Below are positions 46,109 through 57,802 of a stretch of 64,000 nucleotides of DNA, in pieces. The translations under genes were made by a program, and so were the position numbers. Numbering within the stretch: the first letter of the stretch is position 1; each line of letters begins with the position of its first letter. The stretch covers positions 828,788 to 892,787 of the forward strand of contig NW_006767440.1 of assembly GCF_000264995.1 (NCBI RefSeq). The letters run 5' to 3'. This DNA comes from Punctularia strigosozonata HHB-11173 SS5. Lineage: Eukaryota; Basidiomycota; Agaricomycetes; Corticiales; Punctulariaceae. The notes beneath the pieces were generated by a model. That model was not told where the DNA came from. It did not search any database and was given only the letters and a program-made list of their open reading frames with translations.

Positions 46109-49100
46109 TTAAATGTGTTTGTCGTTTAAATCCAGCGACTTCGCTAGATCCTGTAGCTCTGGGAGACGTGTGTCTAACCCTGAGGATAGTTGCAGGCACT
46201 CCGCTAATAGTTTCATACCCTGCCGAGCTCTACTGCACGTAAGATTGTGTTCGTGTTCTCCAAGGAAGAAGGCAAACCTTGACAATCTCGCCCTTGCGTC
46301 CAATTCGACGCGCATATCCTCCGCCCGCTTCGCGGCCACTTGTAGTACCGATTCTGGCACGCCTGCTAGGCGGCCGCACTCCACGCCGAAAGATCCTGAT
46401 GCAATTCCACCAGTCAACTTGTAGGTGAATGTGATCTCGCGGGTTCCGTCGACACGAGTGTCTTCAATAAAGCCCATATGGAGATTCTCCAATTCAGTTG
46501 GGAACTTTTTTTCCAACTCTCTAGCCACCAAGGGGTAATGAGTAATAAACAGCGTCTTGCACGAGGTACTTTCGAGGAGATGATGTAGTACCGCACTTGC
46601 AATCGCCATCTGGGACACAGTACTGAGCTAGACAGATATGAAGGCAGCGAGCGACGCACCCCATCGTAAGTCGAAGTTCCACGCCCGAGTTCATCGAGTA
46701 TGACGAGGCTACGATCTGTAGCCGCCTGCATGACATGCTGCGTCTCGCTCAATTCGACCATGAAGGTACTACGACCGCGAGCGAGATCATCGGCAGCTAG
46801 ATAAATCTGTAAGTCTCCGTAGGACGATGCAATGACGCTCATCGTACATACCACCCATCCGAGTAAATATTCCATCCAGCATGCGCATGCGTACTCGAGA
46901 TGCAGGCACCCAAGAGCCAATTTGCGCCATGAGAGCTACAATGAACCTCGTCAGAGGTCTTATCACGTCTTTATGCGATTGCAACGTTTGTACACACCAA
47001 TGAGGGCCGTCATCCTCACGCACGACGACTTTCCTCCCATGTTCGGCCCTGCAAGGTTCGTTAGTCTAGGCGGTCCGGGCCAGGATTACGCTAAACTTGC
47101 CAGTGATGACCTTGCTTCGTGGACTACCAGCGCCCAGGCGTACCGTGTTAGGCACAAACGGATTCGTACTCAATGCTTCGACTATCGGATGCCTCCCGTC
47201 CTCTATCTCCAGCACGTCCTCCTGAGTAAACTCGGCTTTGACATACCCCTCTTGTGATGCCACGTGCGCCAGGCTTAACAAGCAGTCGGCTGTTGCCAGC
47301 TTGTTGATCACTTCGCGCATGACGGCATAGTGGTCTCGCGCAATCTCCGCGAGGAATGCGAGATACGCTTTCTCCGCTTCCGCTTGGAGTGCTTCTTGAT
47401 ACTGCGCCCGTTCCTGTATCTTCTGTTTGACGAGAGGGATGCGATACCGGCGGAGGAGCTTCGTGCTGCGCCGTGATTCAACCCAGGAAGCGTAGTCTAC
47501 GCGGCCTGCAACTTACGTGTTAAGCACATTCCAGGAGGGCGGTACAAGTTGCGACTCGTCCTTCCGTATTTCTACCAGATACTGATTGATGAACGTGAGC
47601 AGGCTGGCGAACGGATAATGCGCAGCTTACCTCTTCGCCATTCCAAGTGGACCAACGTAGGGAGGGTCGTTTGAGGAGTTTCTGGACTGCATAGACGTTA
47701 GCCAACGTAATTGTATGCGCTCAAAACGCACCGACCTCGTTTGAGCTCGTCCGCCAACTCCCCTTCGATCATGTCAATGGCCTGGATGTGTACAACGTGT
47801 CAACAGAAGTCCCAATGGAGACCATGCTGCAACTCACAGCCCGTCTATCGGCGATAGCTGGATATTTGTCGCTGTCGATCCACATCTGGTCTTTCCTAGC
47901 TTTCTTCAGCATATCCATCGACACAGATCCAAGAATTTGCTGCATCGGCTTATGCAGCTTTGGCAGGGAATGTATGATCTCGTTCAGCAGCGACGACTTG
48001 AAGCCGACCTCCGATGGGTCGGATGTCGGCCGGAAAGTAGTCGAGACACGATTGAAGTGAACTAAAAGCGCCGCAAGCTCTGAAGGCGTGCACTGGTCAA
48101 CGTTAAGTCAAACAGAGCGAAGCAATGATATCAATCAAACTGCTTACTTTACCGTATTGGATCCGACAGAGGCCTGCACCGGTAAGTGATCAGTCTACCA
48201 CCATGAACGGAGTTGAGCGGCCCTCGCCTTTCGCTAGGTCAGGCAAGCCTTTCAATAGGTCCTTGAGCATGACCAGTCCTCCAGAGGTAGATCCCAGAAT
48301 TTCCTCTATGGCGTCAGTTCGCTCCTTCAGAATACTGTGGACAAAAACAAAGGACACGAGGTCAGCATCGCACACTCAAGAGAGGACATACACATACGTT
48401 TCGTCCATCAACGGCCGCCCGATCCAACTTCGGAGCAATCGACTACCGAACTTCGTTTTCGTATGATCGAGAACCCAGAGAAGGGAACCCTTGACAGCGT
48501 ACGTCGTCTCGTTGCGGTATATTTCGCTTAACGAAGTAATGTCAGGAACGAGAGCGCGCCGCAAAGAGAACATGCGCACAGATTCGTCATGGTCTTCCCG
48601 TTCAAGAGCTGCGCGATCGAGGATCGCGATGTCAGCCTCGCGATCGGGAAGCAAATGCAAAAGCCGTACCATATGCGCTCTCCCTGCGAACCGGGTGAAG
48701 AAGTTGATCTCTCTCAAGACGTCTGCTACGTCGAACGCGGAGAGATACTTGATCGCGCGAGCCAGCGCTATGATGACTGTATGCGGAAAGTCGGCGATGG
48801 CTTCTACGAGACGATTTTCCCTCGCAGTCTGCGAGGAGGTCGATGGATGATGATCATCACGAGAGAAGAACTCCGTCACGTATGAGAACGCATCCGTATA
48901 GGTCATCGGCTCTTCAAAACGCTCGATTCGCGGTTTAGTTCCGCCTGTTGGTCCTCTATGGCAACTCCTCATCATCACGGCCGGGAAATCGGCGCGCACA
49001 GGAACACGTACCGAACGAACTGCAGCAGCGTCTTTTCGGATGGATCGGAAAGCTTGGAGCCAGAAAGAAGGATTTCCGACGGTTTGGTATGGACGAGTCT

Positions 49101-50405
49101 TGTCTGGAGCAGAATGAATACCGTTTCTCTTTGAATATGAATGCTTATCACCTCAACTTCGATTCTCATATGCGTATCTGAATGTACATATAAGTACGAG
49201 GTTGAAGCAATCACATAACCCTCACCGTAGAACTCGTCCCACACAACATCGCCAGTGCTCGGGGAAATGCATATCATCCCGATGCGTACACGGTCGTCTT
49301 TGCCCATTCCTCCGGCTAGCTGCTCGACGAGGCACATGAGCGGACCGGACGCCACCGCGCTGCCCCCAGACTCCGAATCATCCAAGGAGTTAAGTTCATC
49401 AACGTACCTGTAACAAAGTCTGCCTATCAGCGCAATATAGAACGATTACGGGTACCGGTGGACGTACGTCGTCGAGGTGTAAAGATTCGTTAATCCTCGA
49501 GCAAAGAGCGAGTTTCGGGTGCCGCCAGCGGCCTTAAGTGCGGCCGTCTCCGTCTGGTCGACGATACCTACTCGGTATCCCTGTGCGAGAAGCCTACGCC
49601 ACAGAATTAGCCCGCCTTGATGCCTCCCGTTATCGGCTGAAGGTGCTCCCACTCACTTTTTTACGTATATCTCTCGTCTGAAGATTGGAGCAGTGGCAAC
49701 CAAAAAATTCCGCTGTGGAAAACATGCAATTCCGAGTTCCTTACTGGCAATCTTCGCGTCCTCCCCGTAGAACTTGTATTTGTATCCCACAGCGACCATC
49801 AAGAGCGTGCCCGGGTTGTCTTCCTTAAGTTTCAACACCTGCTCCTCGAGCGGTGTCCAAGTTTGTCCGCTCGGCCCAATATTAGCTTTCTTCTTGCCTT
49901 TCGCTGCTGCGGACTTCGATCGAGGGCGCGCCTTCGTCTTCGCGCCCTTTTGCGCGAACATGCTCTGTAATTCTTGGAATCTATCGCCTTCCTCCTCCGA
50001 AGATTCCGGGTCCTCTGGACCTTCGGTTTCCTCGATGTCAGAGCATTCAGCGCCTCCCCCCTCGGATGCCTTCCTGACCAGCGGGTTGTTCTGTCCCAGC
50101 AGCGTCCGCTTGAACGCTTCGTGTCTTTGCCGCTTTTTGCGTTCCAACTCAGGGCCCGTGCTCGTGGACTCCGCGGCGGACAAAGAGAAAGCTTGTGTCG
50201 AGCCAAGCTTCCATCTTTCCGCGCGCCGTGCAGGTTGCGAACGCGGAGTCGGCGAGTCAGCAAGAAATAAAGGGGTTCCTTTATGTTTTTTAGCTGGTGG
50301 GGGCGCCTCGTCGTCAAGAGTCAAGTCAATAGGAGTGTTTCCGCGTTTCTTGGCGGGTGACGCCGAGAAGAATCGTGAAATACGAGTCTGCTCAACTGGA
50401 GGCAT
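46109..50405 (-). CDS. MSH3: DNA mismatch repair protein MSH3
   Basis: 19 exons from ATG 50405 to TAA 46109, all in phase; 1101 aa. Boundaries: 50405-49657, 49593-49468, 49407-49226, 49177-49158, 49103-49012, 48955-48670, 48608-48580, 48526-48398, 48334-48228, 48173-48148, 48092-47838, 47781-47736, 47686-47631, 47581-47517, 47465-47101, 47048-46998, 46935-46852, 46796-46660, 46609-46109. Msh3 pairs with Msh2 (MutS-beta) and binds insertion/deletion loops. An N-terminal PCNA-box (QTRISRFF) comes first. Mismatch-binding MutS I follows ([35 protein letters not shown]), then lever and clamp. The ATPase has Walker [11 protein letters not shown], Walker [17 protein letters not shown] and LFITHYP. 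Introns 48227-48174 (GCGAGG) and 47100-47049 (GCAAGT) are GC-AG. A last 45-nt in-frame intron near 46275-46230 is possible. Confidence 0.92.
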
Positions 50406-50541
50406 AGAAAGGGGAAGGCACTGGGTAAAGCGCCAACCCTCCGATGACGGCGCGCGTCCGGACAGTGACACGCGTTAGACTCAGTCACGTTCACCCTGAC
50501 TTAGGGTTACCCTCTTTTCTCCGTCACTCAGCAAGCCGGGG
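50406..50541. promoter_or_regulatory. Short divergent promoter, MSH3 / ATP12
   Basis: 136 bp between the two ATGs. Shared promoter inferred from spacing. Confidence 0.45.
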
Positions 50542-51616
50542 ATGCACAACCTGCGACGAGCTGTTGGGCCCGCATTGGCACGCCGGATAACCCCCGGTTT
50601 TCGAATCCAATCCTGGTGCCTGCGGAGATGCCAAGCTACCGCGGCTACGGACGGCCCCGCGATTACGGCGACGAACAAAGCTGAGGCAAGCCTCAAACGT
50701 TTCTGGAAGACGGTCGGCGTTGAGGAGAAAGACGGGACGTATGCGGTCACGCTTGACCAACGCACTCTGAGGACGCCTGGAGGGAACCGGCTTCTGCTCC
50801 CCAAAGAGAAGAAGTTGGTCGCAGCCCTCGTAGCGACCGAATGGGATAATCAGGAGACGTTACTCAAGCCTCATGCATTGCCAATGGTGCGTTTGTCGTT
50901 TCTATGTAGTCGATCTTCGCCAATAACCCGTTACATTATGTAGACGTCCCTTGCTTCCAGAGCTGTTGACGCATTCAAAGACCCGGAAACTCGGAAGCAA
51001 GTGCGCAGCTCATTGCTGAAATACTTCGAGACCGACACGATATGGTACGTCATCGCTTGACAATGCCGAACATGAAACCATCCTCACCGTCCCTTCAGCT
51101 TTCACGAGACAGAACCTCCGGCTTTGGTTGAACTGCAGAAGAAGCACTGGCATCCGATACTAGATTGGGCGCGCTCTACTTTCGGTGTCGAGATCCACGC
51201 ATTCGACTCCCTGCTGGCGGGGCCACAGCCTCCAGAGACCGTACAGAAGTTCGACGAAATAATGCAATCGTTAGACGCTTGGGAGCTGGCTGGTACGTTG
51301 CCGAGCTCCGGTGATCCTCGTACGCCTTATATTCATGCGTTCGATATAGCCCTGGAACGGACGACATACGTCACCAAATCCTTCCTAATCGCCCTCGCGT
51401 TGGTCAAGAGGCAGATCACTGCCGAAGAAGCCGCCCTTGCCTCCCACGTGGAGGTCAATAGCCAGATACAGCGCTGGGGCGAAGTAGAGGATTGTGAGTC
51501 CACGCTCGAAGAACTCATTCAACTCGTAGTAACGGCATTTTGCAGCTCATGATGTAGATTATCACGACGTAAGGCGGCACTTGGGAAGCGCTTCCGTGCT
51601 GCTGTCAGCGGTATAA
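50542..51616 (+). CDS. ATP12: ATP12, mitochondrial F1-ATPase assembly chaperone
   Basis: Four exons: 50542-50886, 50944-51044, 51099-51493, 51546-51616; 303 aa. Atp12 binds free F1 alpha subunit in the mitochondrial matrix until F1 is built (family knowledge). The Arg-rich, acid-free N-terminus (MHNLRRAVGPALARRI) is a likely import signal. Then LKRFWKTVGVEEKDGTYAV, LDQRTLRTPGGNRLLLP, ALVATEWDNQE, LLKYFETDTICF and HWHPILDWA. It ends VEDSHDVDYHDVRRHLGSA, which is reached only by splicing the 52-nt last intron (51494-51545). Confidence 0.92.
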
Positions 51617-51799
51617 GTTATTATCTTGCTAATGCCATTATGCTTTGGATGCATCGTTCCCCCATCCTCGCTCCAAGTCGTAACAGCCCCTGGCCAATGC
51701 GAGGACCCCCTGCCCACGAGGCGATCGTTCTCGGGGAGCAGACGGTCGTTATTCGTCAGGGCGCATCGCATTATTCGTTCAGGGTATAACTGTATTTGT
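51617..51799. other. Convergent spacer
   Basis: 183 bp between the stop codons of ATP12 and the DUF6593 gene; both 3' UTRs should lie here. Confidence 0.4.
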
Positions 51800-52410
51800 T
51801 TAGAAGGCAGGTGGGGCTGGAGGCGGTGATTCCCGGTCCATCTTCTCCATGATGGCGTACGTCAACACGATCACGTCCAGAAACGGCAACACCGATGCGT
51901 CCACGTCCAGGTTCATTCGTTGCGCCTTGTGAAGAATCCCGCTGTGCGCATTATGGCTCTGCACCACAGTAAAAGCCGAGTTTTGGTCGATAAGCTTGGA
52001 GTGTATAGGTTAGCACGTTATATCGTCACCTTCGACATGTAGAGAGATACTCACGTGCCATTTTCCATCAGATCCCTTCCACTTGTATTCTATTCCATTA
52101 GGCGCACGGAAGGTTCGAGAGCTGGCGGAAAGGTTCAAACCGGCGACGCACCGCAGCGGTGGCGTGAAGCTTACCTATGTAACCAGCTCGCCGTATGCAG
52201 CCACTCATCGAGTTCTGCCCTCTCATCCCGAATCGTTACTCGGTTCTTGTGGAACGTATGCCACTCAACAGCGCCTACGACTACGCCAGACTGGATATCG
52301 CGCAAGGTCGTGGTGCTGGAGTGCGTTGAGAGTTCGAATATCTCTCTACCGGTCGCGCTGTCGACGATCGTGGCGTTTTCCACCGAGTCCCTGGTGAAGG
52401 ATACGTTCAT
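51800..52410 (-). CDS. DUF6593-family protein, paralogue 1
   Basis: Three exons: 52410-52175, 52121-52055, 51994-51800; 165 aa. DUF6593 proteins are small fungal proteins of unknown function with a tubby-like beta-strand pattern. Seen: NVSFTRDSVENATIVDSATG, REIFELSTHSSTTTLRDI, VGAVEWHTFHKNRVTI, RTFRAPNGIEYKWKG, DQNSAFTVVQSHNA and a hydrophobic end (PFLDVIVLTYAIMEKM). A tandem paralogue sits just upstream with identical exon phases. ATG 52410 begins the homologous part. Confidence 0.75.
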
Positions 52411-52838
52411 GTCGCAGTCGTGACTCTCAAGCACAAGAAATGAGGGGAGTGGTATACTTGCCGCTGGTCTGCATCTTAAGTACTTAAAAAACGTTTGACG
52501 GATCACTGCATGTCGTTGGCAACCGCGGACGTCGGACACAGCAATCGCTCGCGTATTTTCAGGGTACACGTTATGACGCTACTGAAGCGATCGACGAGTA
52601 TACTGCTTTATGTTTGACCGACCCCAGTTCCTCGTCGAACGGCACGAAAGCCGCGTTGCGCGTCTTCTAAAAGGCGAGCAGGTGCGCCGAATCTCACTCA
52701 CATTCTGAGTAGTTAGCCACGCACGGCTGACGAGACGCCCTCGATTCAGCTAGGACTCACGATATGGACCACCACTACGTAATGCGTAGCTCCCGTTCCC
52801 CATGGACAAAAGCCCGCATACGTGTCTAGACACGCTCA
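52411..52838. other. Spacer between DUF6593 paralogues
   Basis: Shared promoter side of paralogue 1 and 3' side of paralogue 2. No other gene is seen. Confidence 0.4.
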
Positions 52839-53453
52839 TCAAGGGGGTGGGGTCCCTCGATTCATCTTCTCCATGATGATGAAGGCTAACACCACCACGT
52901 CCAGGAAAGCCAACACAGACTGATCCACATTCAGATTCGTGTTCTCCGCTTTGTGGACCATGCCCAGATGCGCTGGATGATGTTGTACAACGGTGAAGCC
53001 CGAGTTTCCGTCGACGAGCTGGAGTGAAGAATAGGTTGATAAGTATGTAGGTCATGCAATTAGATCAGCGGTTCGAAGGATGCTTACCACCCACTTGTTG
53101 TCAGACCGCTTCCACTTGTATTCTATACCGTTAGAGGCCCGAAACGTTCGGGAACTGAGCGAATACCGTGCTCAACGTTTGACAACCATTTACGGCCGAC
53201 ACGTGAAGCCCTCTCACCTGTGCAGCCAACCCTCCGAATGTAACCACTCGTCCAGCTCTGCCTTCTCCCCTCGAACGGTCACTCGGTTCTTATGGAAGCT
53301 ATGCCACTCGACGATCCCCACTGTCTCACCAGACTGGACGTCTCGCAATGTCGTGGTTGTCGCTGGCGTCGATAGCTCAAACAACTGCTTTTCCGTGGCG
53401 CTGTCGATGATCGTGGAGTTCTGGGGCGAGTTCTTGGTGAAGGATACGTTCAT
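52839..53453 (-). CDS. DUF6593-family protein, paralogue 2
   Basis: Three exons: 53453-53218, 53154-53088, 53018-52839; 160 aa. Exons 1 and 2 have the same lengths (236 and 67 nt) as in paralogue 1. Matching strings: NVSFTKNSPQNSTIIDSATE, EWHSFHKNRVTVRGEKAELD, TFRASNGIEYKWKR, and a C-terminal hydrophobic strand LAFLDVVVLAFIIMEKM. Its C-terminus is five residues shorter (RGTPPP end). The role is unknown. It arose by tandem duplication with paralogue 1 (inferred from layout). Confidence 0.75.
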
Positions 53454-53948
53454 TATTCGTCGCGCTTTAGATTCGCGTGAGTAGGTAGATGAGGTGAGAG
53501 GTAGGTTGCGCAAGTGACATCGATCGCGTTGTCCCTCCTCTCAGAGTCTTCATATAGGATTTCTGGAGATACTGCATGTCATACTCGAGTACCACCTGCA
53601 TCAATGCCGTATCGGAGCGAACGATGTACTGCTTTTGTTTTGATCATCCATTCAGGCGACCATCATATCGACAAGTTCTTGTCGTGATGACCGTTAGAGC
53701 TTAGACGTCCATAGACCTCATACAGCATTGACAGAAAAGTACCGTATGTTCGAGGATCTGTGCCCATCGTGTTTGCTTGGTCAAGGAGGCTGCCGATGAG
53801 GCTGATTGCGGTGGTGCCCATTGCGTGTGAGTACATGTTACGAGGATGCCCGGCGTTATCTCGGTTTTATTCCATGCAGACCAATGATGAAACCAAGATA
53901 CTACGCATCTGTGGTAAATTCTCTTGACGTTCCTTGGCTAGTAAAGTC
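53454..53948. other. Spacer, no gene seen
   Basis: This lies between DUF6593 paralogue 2 and the 3' end of the F-box gene. Confidence 0.4.
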
Positions 53949-55720
53949 CTAGTCTAAGTCACTGTCATACTCCGAGTCCCAGTCTGAGTCCGGTGTTCCG
54001 TCCCATTCGGAGTCACTGCTAGTCTCCACCTCCCAGTCCGAGCAATCTGTCGACGCTTCAGAGTCAATGCCGTCGGATGCTGTGACCAGTTCCGAGCGCC
54101 CCGCGACGCTTCGGAGTCCCTCTATAAGGGTATCTTCTAGCTGGAACCTGTTCACAATCGCGATCTCCAGCACCCTGTCCGAGGTTTCGCGTCGCCGAAG
54201 AATGAGGCTCCGCAGATCATTCATGAGACCGGCGGGCTGCACAAAGAGGAAGTCTCGACTCGCCATGTTCAACCGGATGCGCCGTATTGCAGGGAGCAGC
54301 AAAGGCTTCATCGTGATACCGTCGTCTTGGCCATCTTTCTTCAACCACGATTTGAGCAGAAGAGGAATGACCGCTTGACAAACCGTCATACTTCCGAGCC
54401 ACAGTTCGGTCGCACTCCGGCACGCGTCGAGAAGAGGCACGACGGGGCAGCGGATATCGTCACCGGCGCACCGCAGATCGATGACCTCCAGATCGTCGAG
54501 GCGTAGTTGGCGGATCATATCAAGGATAGAACCTTGATAGTATAGTAAGGCAACCACAGTCGCAGAAGATGCGGATGGTTGTCGTTGGGGTCGGCTTCGC
54601 GGAGGCTACGCGTCGGAAACGCGGCGAGTTCGTCGACTTGATACAGGACCAAACGCCGGATGGGAGGACCGGCCCCACAACAATGATCCATAAGGAACGT
54701 TGTCAATGACGGGATTTCGTTCGCTGAAATACGGCCGTCCGAGTCGCGCAGATAGAGATTTACAGCTGCAGCGGCGGAGATTTTCATATAATCCAGCATG
54801 TCGCAAATATGTGTTCCTGGACCACGGAGGTCCAAAACACGCAGGTGAACCAAGGTTGCTTTGTTGGTAGTAGATACGCCCGTAGGCACGACGGCTTGGA
54901 AGCCCGTAGAATGTACGGCCCCGACGACGAGATTCCGCAACGATGGCAGGACCGCCAGAGCTGCACCCATCTGTGCTCCGCTAGGGAAAGATCCGGCTGG
55001 TATAAATTCCAACTCAAGACTCGTCAAGCCTCGAACGAGGGAAGCACAAGACATCATCTTCCAGTCCAAGCTTGTATTGCGGATCTTCAGGTGGCAAAGG
55101 TTTGGTGCAGATAAAGCAAAGAGGTCGTGTGGTACATGTTCCTCGTATATGGTGATTGAGCACGAGGCGAGCACGGGAGCGGGGCGCGTGAGCTGTTCAA
55201 GGTGCGGGGCAATGGTATGCGCGCGGAGGCGCAGCCTTTCAGTACGGTCCAGGTGTGACAAAGCAGCTCTGGCGGCGTCTTCCGGTGAATTCGGGCCAAT
55301 GTCGACGTCCAGTAATCTTCTCCTTGACCTCGACAAGAACGCCTCGGTCATGTCCAGCGCGGTTCGCCTCGGCACGGTCGACCACAGTTCAGGGGTATCC
55401 AGCGCCACAAATCGCCAATATCGACATACGCCCATGAAGCTGTGGCTGGAGGGATACGTCCAATTGTTACGCAGATCCGGTAGGCAGTGACGGAAAATCT
55501 CCGAAAAGACTTCCCGGGGGAGCCGAGCGACAGGGGCCAGCTGGTTACGGCGCTCGCGAAGTATCCGAATCCGTTCGAATAGAATACGGATTTGGTCTTG
55601 CAGATCATCAATTTCGCAGTCGATTTCCACTCGCTCGCCCCAGTAGGCAGTCTCTGTTTCGCCGTATGCCGTTGAAAGACGCCGATCCAGGTCGCCGCGC
55701 ACCGTGTCGAGGCTATGAAC
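53949..55720 (-). pseudogene. F-box/LRR-like protein gene, nearly complete but apparently disrupted
   Basis: F-box proteins select targets for SCF ubiquitin ligases. Open from ~55720 to 54515: a coiled coil (IDDLQDQIRILFERIRILRE), F-box (RLPREVFSEIFRHCLPD, then FMGVCRYWRFVALDTPELW), and leucine-rich strands. Near 54530 the homologous frame shifts by one base; ILDMIRQLRLDDLEVIDLRC continues in the next frame to 53949 and ends in an acidic SDSEWDGTPDSDWDSEYDSD tail. No ATG precedes the coiled coil in frame; it starts GTG or needs an unseen 5' exon. The 47-nt segment that could be spliced encodes conserved residues, so I favour a frameshift. Sequencing error is possible. Confidence 0.65.
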
Positions 55721-55981
55721 TCCTGGTCAACGGACGATCATTTATGAAAGAATTGAATAGTCCCCACGCAGTCATCTCTGTATATTCAAACTTGTACGAG
55801 CGCATCCAGGCAGGTGCGTTAGTTGTCGATGACTCAAAGCTGAAAGGTTGCAGTGGCTCACAAGAGAACCGTACTCGGAGAATCGGATTCAACTCCTCGG
55901 CACTTGTACTGCGTGAGCCTGTTGCTCGGTGATGCTCCGCGCTCGGGAGCATGATATGCGAGCCGAGTGCCACACCATACA
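55721..55981. other. Spacer between F-box gene and TIR element
   Basis: A possible upstream exon of the F-box gene (MLPSAEHHRATGSR..., from ATG 55953) was tested, but no donor joins in phase. Confidence 0.35.
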
Positions 55982-56639
55982 GTGGGGATGGGCAACGCCT
56001 ACGAAGTAGGCGTAACCAATCCCACGGTTACACTGCCACGCATTTACTTGATGTGCGCGTTGTTGTGTGTCCAACCTCATTCCTCGACCTTTCTCCCAAG
56101 TCATAAATTCTGCGAAGCTTTCAAAACTAGATAAACTGACATATCTTACTATCTAATCAAATTTAAACACCCTTGGTTGCTGCAAACTACGCGCTCCCTC
56201 TTACAGAGCACCGCCAAGTGGCTGTGCGGAGTTTAGTGGCTGACTCTCGACGCTCAAACTCCCGCAAAAAGAGTTCTTCTTGCACCAAGTGCCGTACCTT
56301 CCACAAAGGTTCTAAAATTGCAAAACAATTCTATAATATTCTTTTGGGTGCCAATAGACAATATTTTGAGGATAGATTTTCATGTTTGGCCCTTTTAAGC
56401 GGTGCTGATATCAGTTTACACTACTCAGAGGACAAGGAAAGAAATTCTTTTTTGAACATTCTCTCGAGAACCAAATTTCATTGGTAGTCTCTCTACAGTC
56501 CTAAATGTCAGCTGGCACGGTTGACTGCAGAAACTGGTCGGACATGACACTGTGTCCGGTACCTTCATTATCGTGGCAGTGCTATGTGTGGGAAGTTACG
56601 TCGGAGTCGAATTTTTGGCTGGGCGTTGCCCATCCCCAC
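55982..56639. mobile_element. Non-autonomous DNA transposon-like element, 18-bp TIRs, ATACA target duplication
   Basis: Left end GTGGGGATGGGCAACGCC (55982-55999); right end is its exact complement (56622-56639). Both sides are followed outward by ATACA (55977-55981 and 56640-56644). The element is 658 bp. The inside is AT-rich (especially 56105-56490), unlike the genes around, and encodes no transposase. A small hairpin (GCCTAC GAA GTAGGC) follows the left end. The superfamily is not assigned. Confidence 0.82.
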
Positions 56640-56871
56640 ATACAGCATGGGGATTATTTCCATGGATATGATATGGCGTGGGAATCTCGCCCCTCTGGTA
56701 CACGTGCTCGTGTCGATCGCTGGCGTTGCATTATGTGGCTCCTTCAAAGGAGACAGACAGTGCGTGCGATGTGAGTGATTACAGTACATATGCGTCCAAA
56801 AAATCCGCGAGCAGCAGAGAGAGAGGAAACGAGTTTAGGGTTTGAATTTTTCTTCTTTTTTTTCTTTCTGG
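56640..56871. other. Spacer between TIR element and SHR3
   Basis: This contains the 3' side of SHR3. A T-rich run lies at ~56850-56870. Confidence 0.35.
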
Positions 56872-57802
56872 CTATAACGCGGCTTTTGGCTGGACGGGCA
56901 ACCTTTTCTTCTTTCCGCCCGCCCCAGGCCTAGCCGCGACCTTTGAAGGTAGTTTTTCGAGGCGAGGCGAGGCGTCGGATTGCGGGGCGGTCGCGGGCGC
57001 GGAGGAGGCGGCGTTTTCGACGTGCTCGTCGTCATCGTTGTCGTCGTCTCCGTCGCCGTCGGTGTCCTTCTCCTCGGCCCACCAGCGGGCGGCCTGGAAG
57101 ACGAGGACGCCTGTCCGTGCAACAATAAGATTAGAAGGAAAAGGCGAGAGGGAGTGGGAGGGGAGAGGGGGGGGGGGGACGTACCGGTGAGGGCGACGCT
57201 GCAGATCACGTTCGCGGACGCGACGTCGAGCAGGGGCGAGCGCAGCGTGACGGGGAAGGGGTGCTTGACGTTGCCCGTCCGCTCCGGAACGAGGTCGAGC
57301 ACGTTCGGCCGCGTGAAGCGCTCCCTGATCGTCGGCACCACCGTCCGGAGCTGCACCGCCAGCGCCGACACGAACAAAACTATTTTCATTCACGATTTTT
57401 GTCAGCGCCTATATGGCGGGGTAAGAGGGGAGGTAACGGGGAGACGCACAGATGCTACCGCCGTCGAACATGAGGTTGCCCGCTTGGCCGCGGGCCATGC
57501 TGGACGCAAGCGCGAGACCACCGAGGCCGACGACGGCGGCGAGCGCCCAGGCCATGTTGGCGGGCAGGCTGGCGAGGATGGAGTAGTAGCGCGCGGAGGT
57601 CCAAAGCGCCTCGTCCGTGACGGGGTTCTTCCAGAGCGTGAGCGAGTCCGCGATCCAGTTCGTGAACAGGACACCTGTGGATGCGTGCGGAGAAAGACGG
57701 AGCTGCGTGAGTAACTGTGCGCGCGGAAGCTTCGGGAACTGCGTGCTCACCGAGGAGGAAGGAGGTCAGGCAGATGATGATGCTCGCGCGTAGACCGGCC
57801 AT
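56872..57802 (-). CDS. SHR3: SHR3-like ER chaperone for amino-acid permeases
   Basis: Four exons: 57802-57751, 57674-57450, 57379-57185, 57110-56872; 236 aa. Shr3 sits in the ER membrane and is needed for export of amino-acid permeases (family knowledge). Four membrane segments are seen: IIICLTSFLLGVLF, MAWALAAVVGLGGLAL, IFLFVSALAVQL and ANVICSVALTGVLVF. Family strings: IADSLTLWKNPVTDEALWTS, ARYYSILASLP, LRSPLLDVASANV. A C-terminal tail is Asp-rich (DGDGDDDNDDDE), then basic, and should face the cytosol. The orthologue call rests on these strings and layout. Confidence 0.8.

Noticed and set aside
55721-55973. Possible first exon of the 54-kb F-box gene
   Set aside because: No GT donor joins it in phase to the coiled-coil exon.
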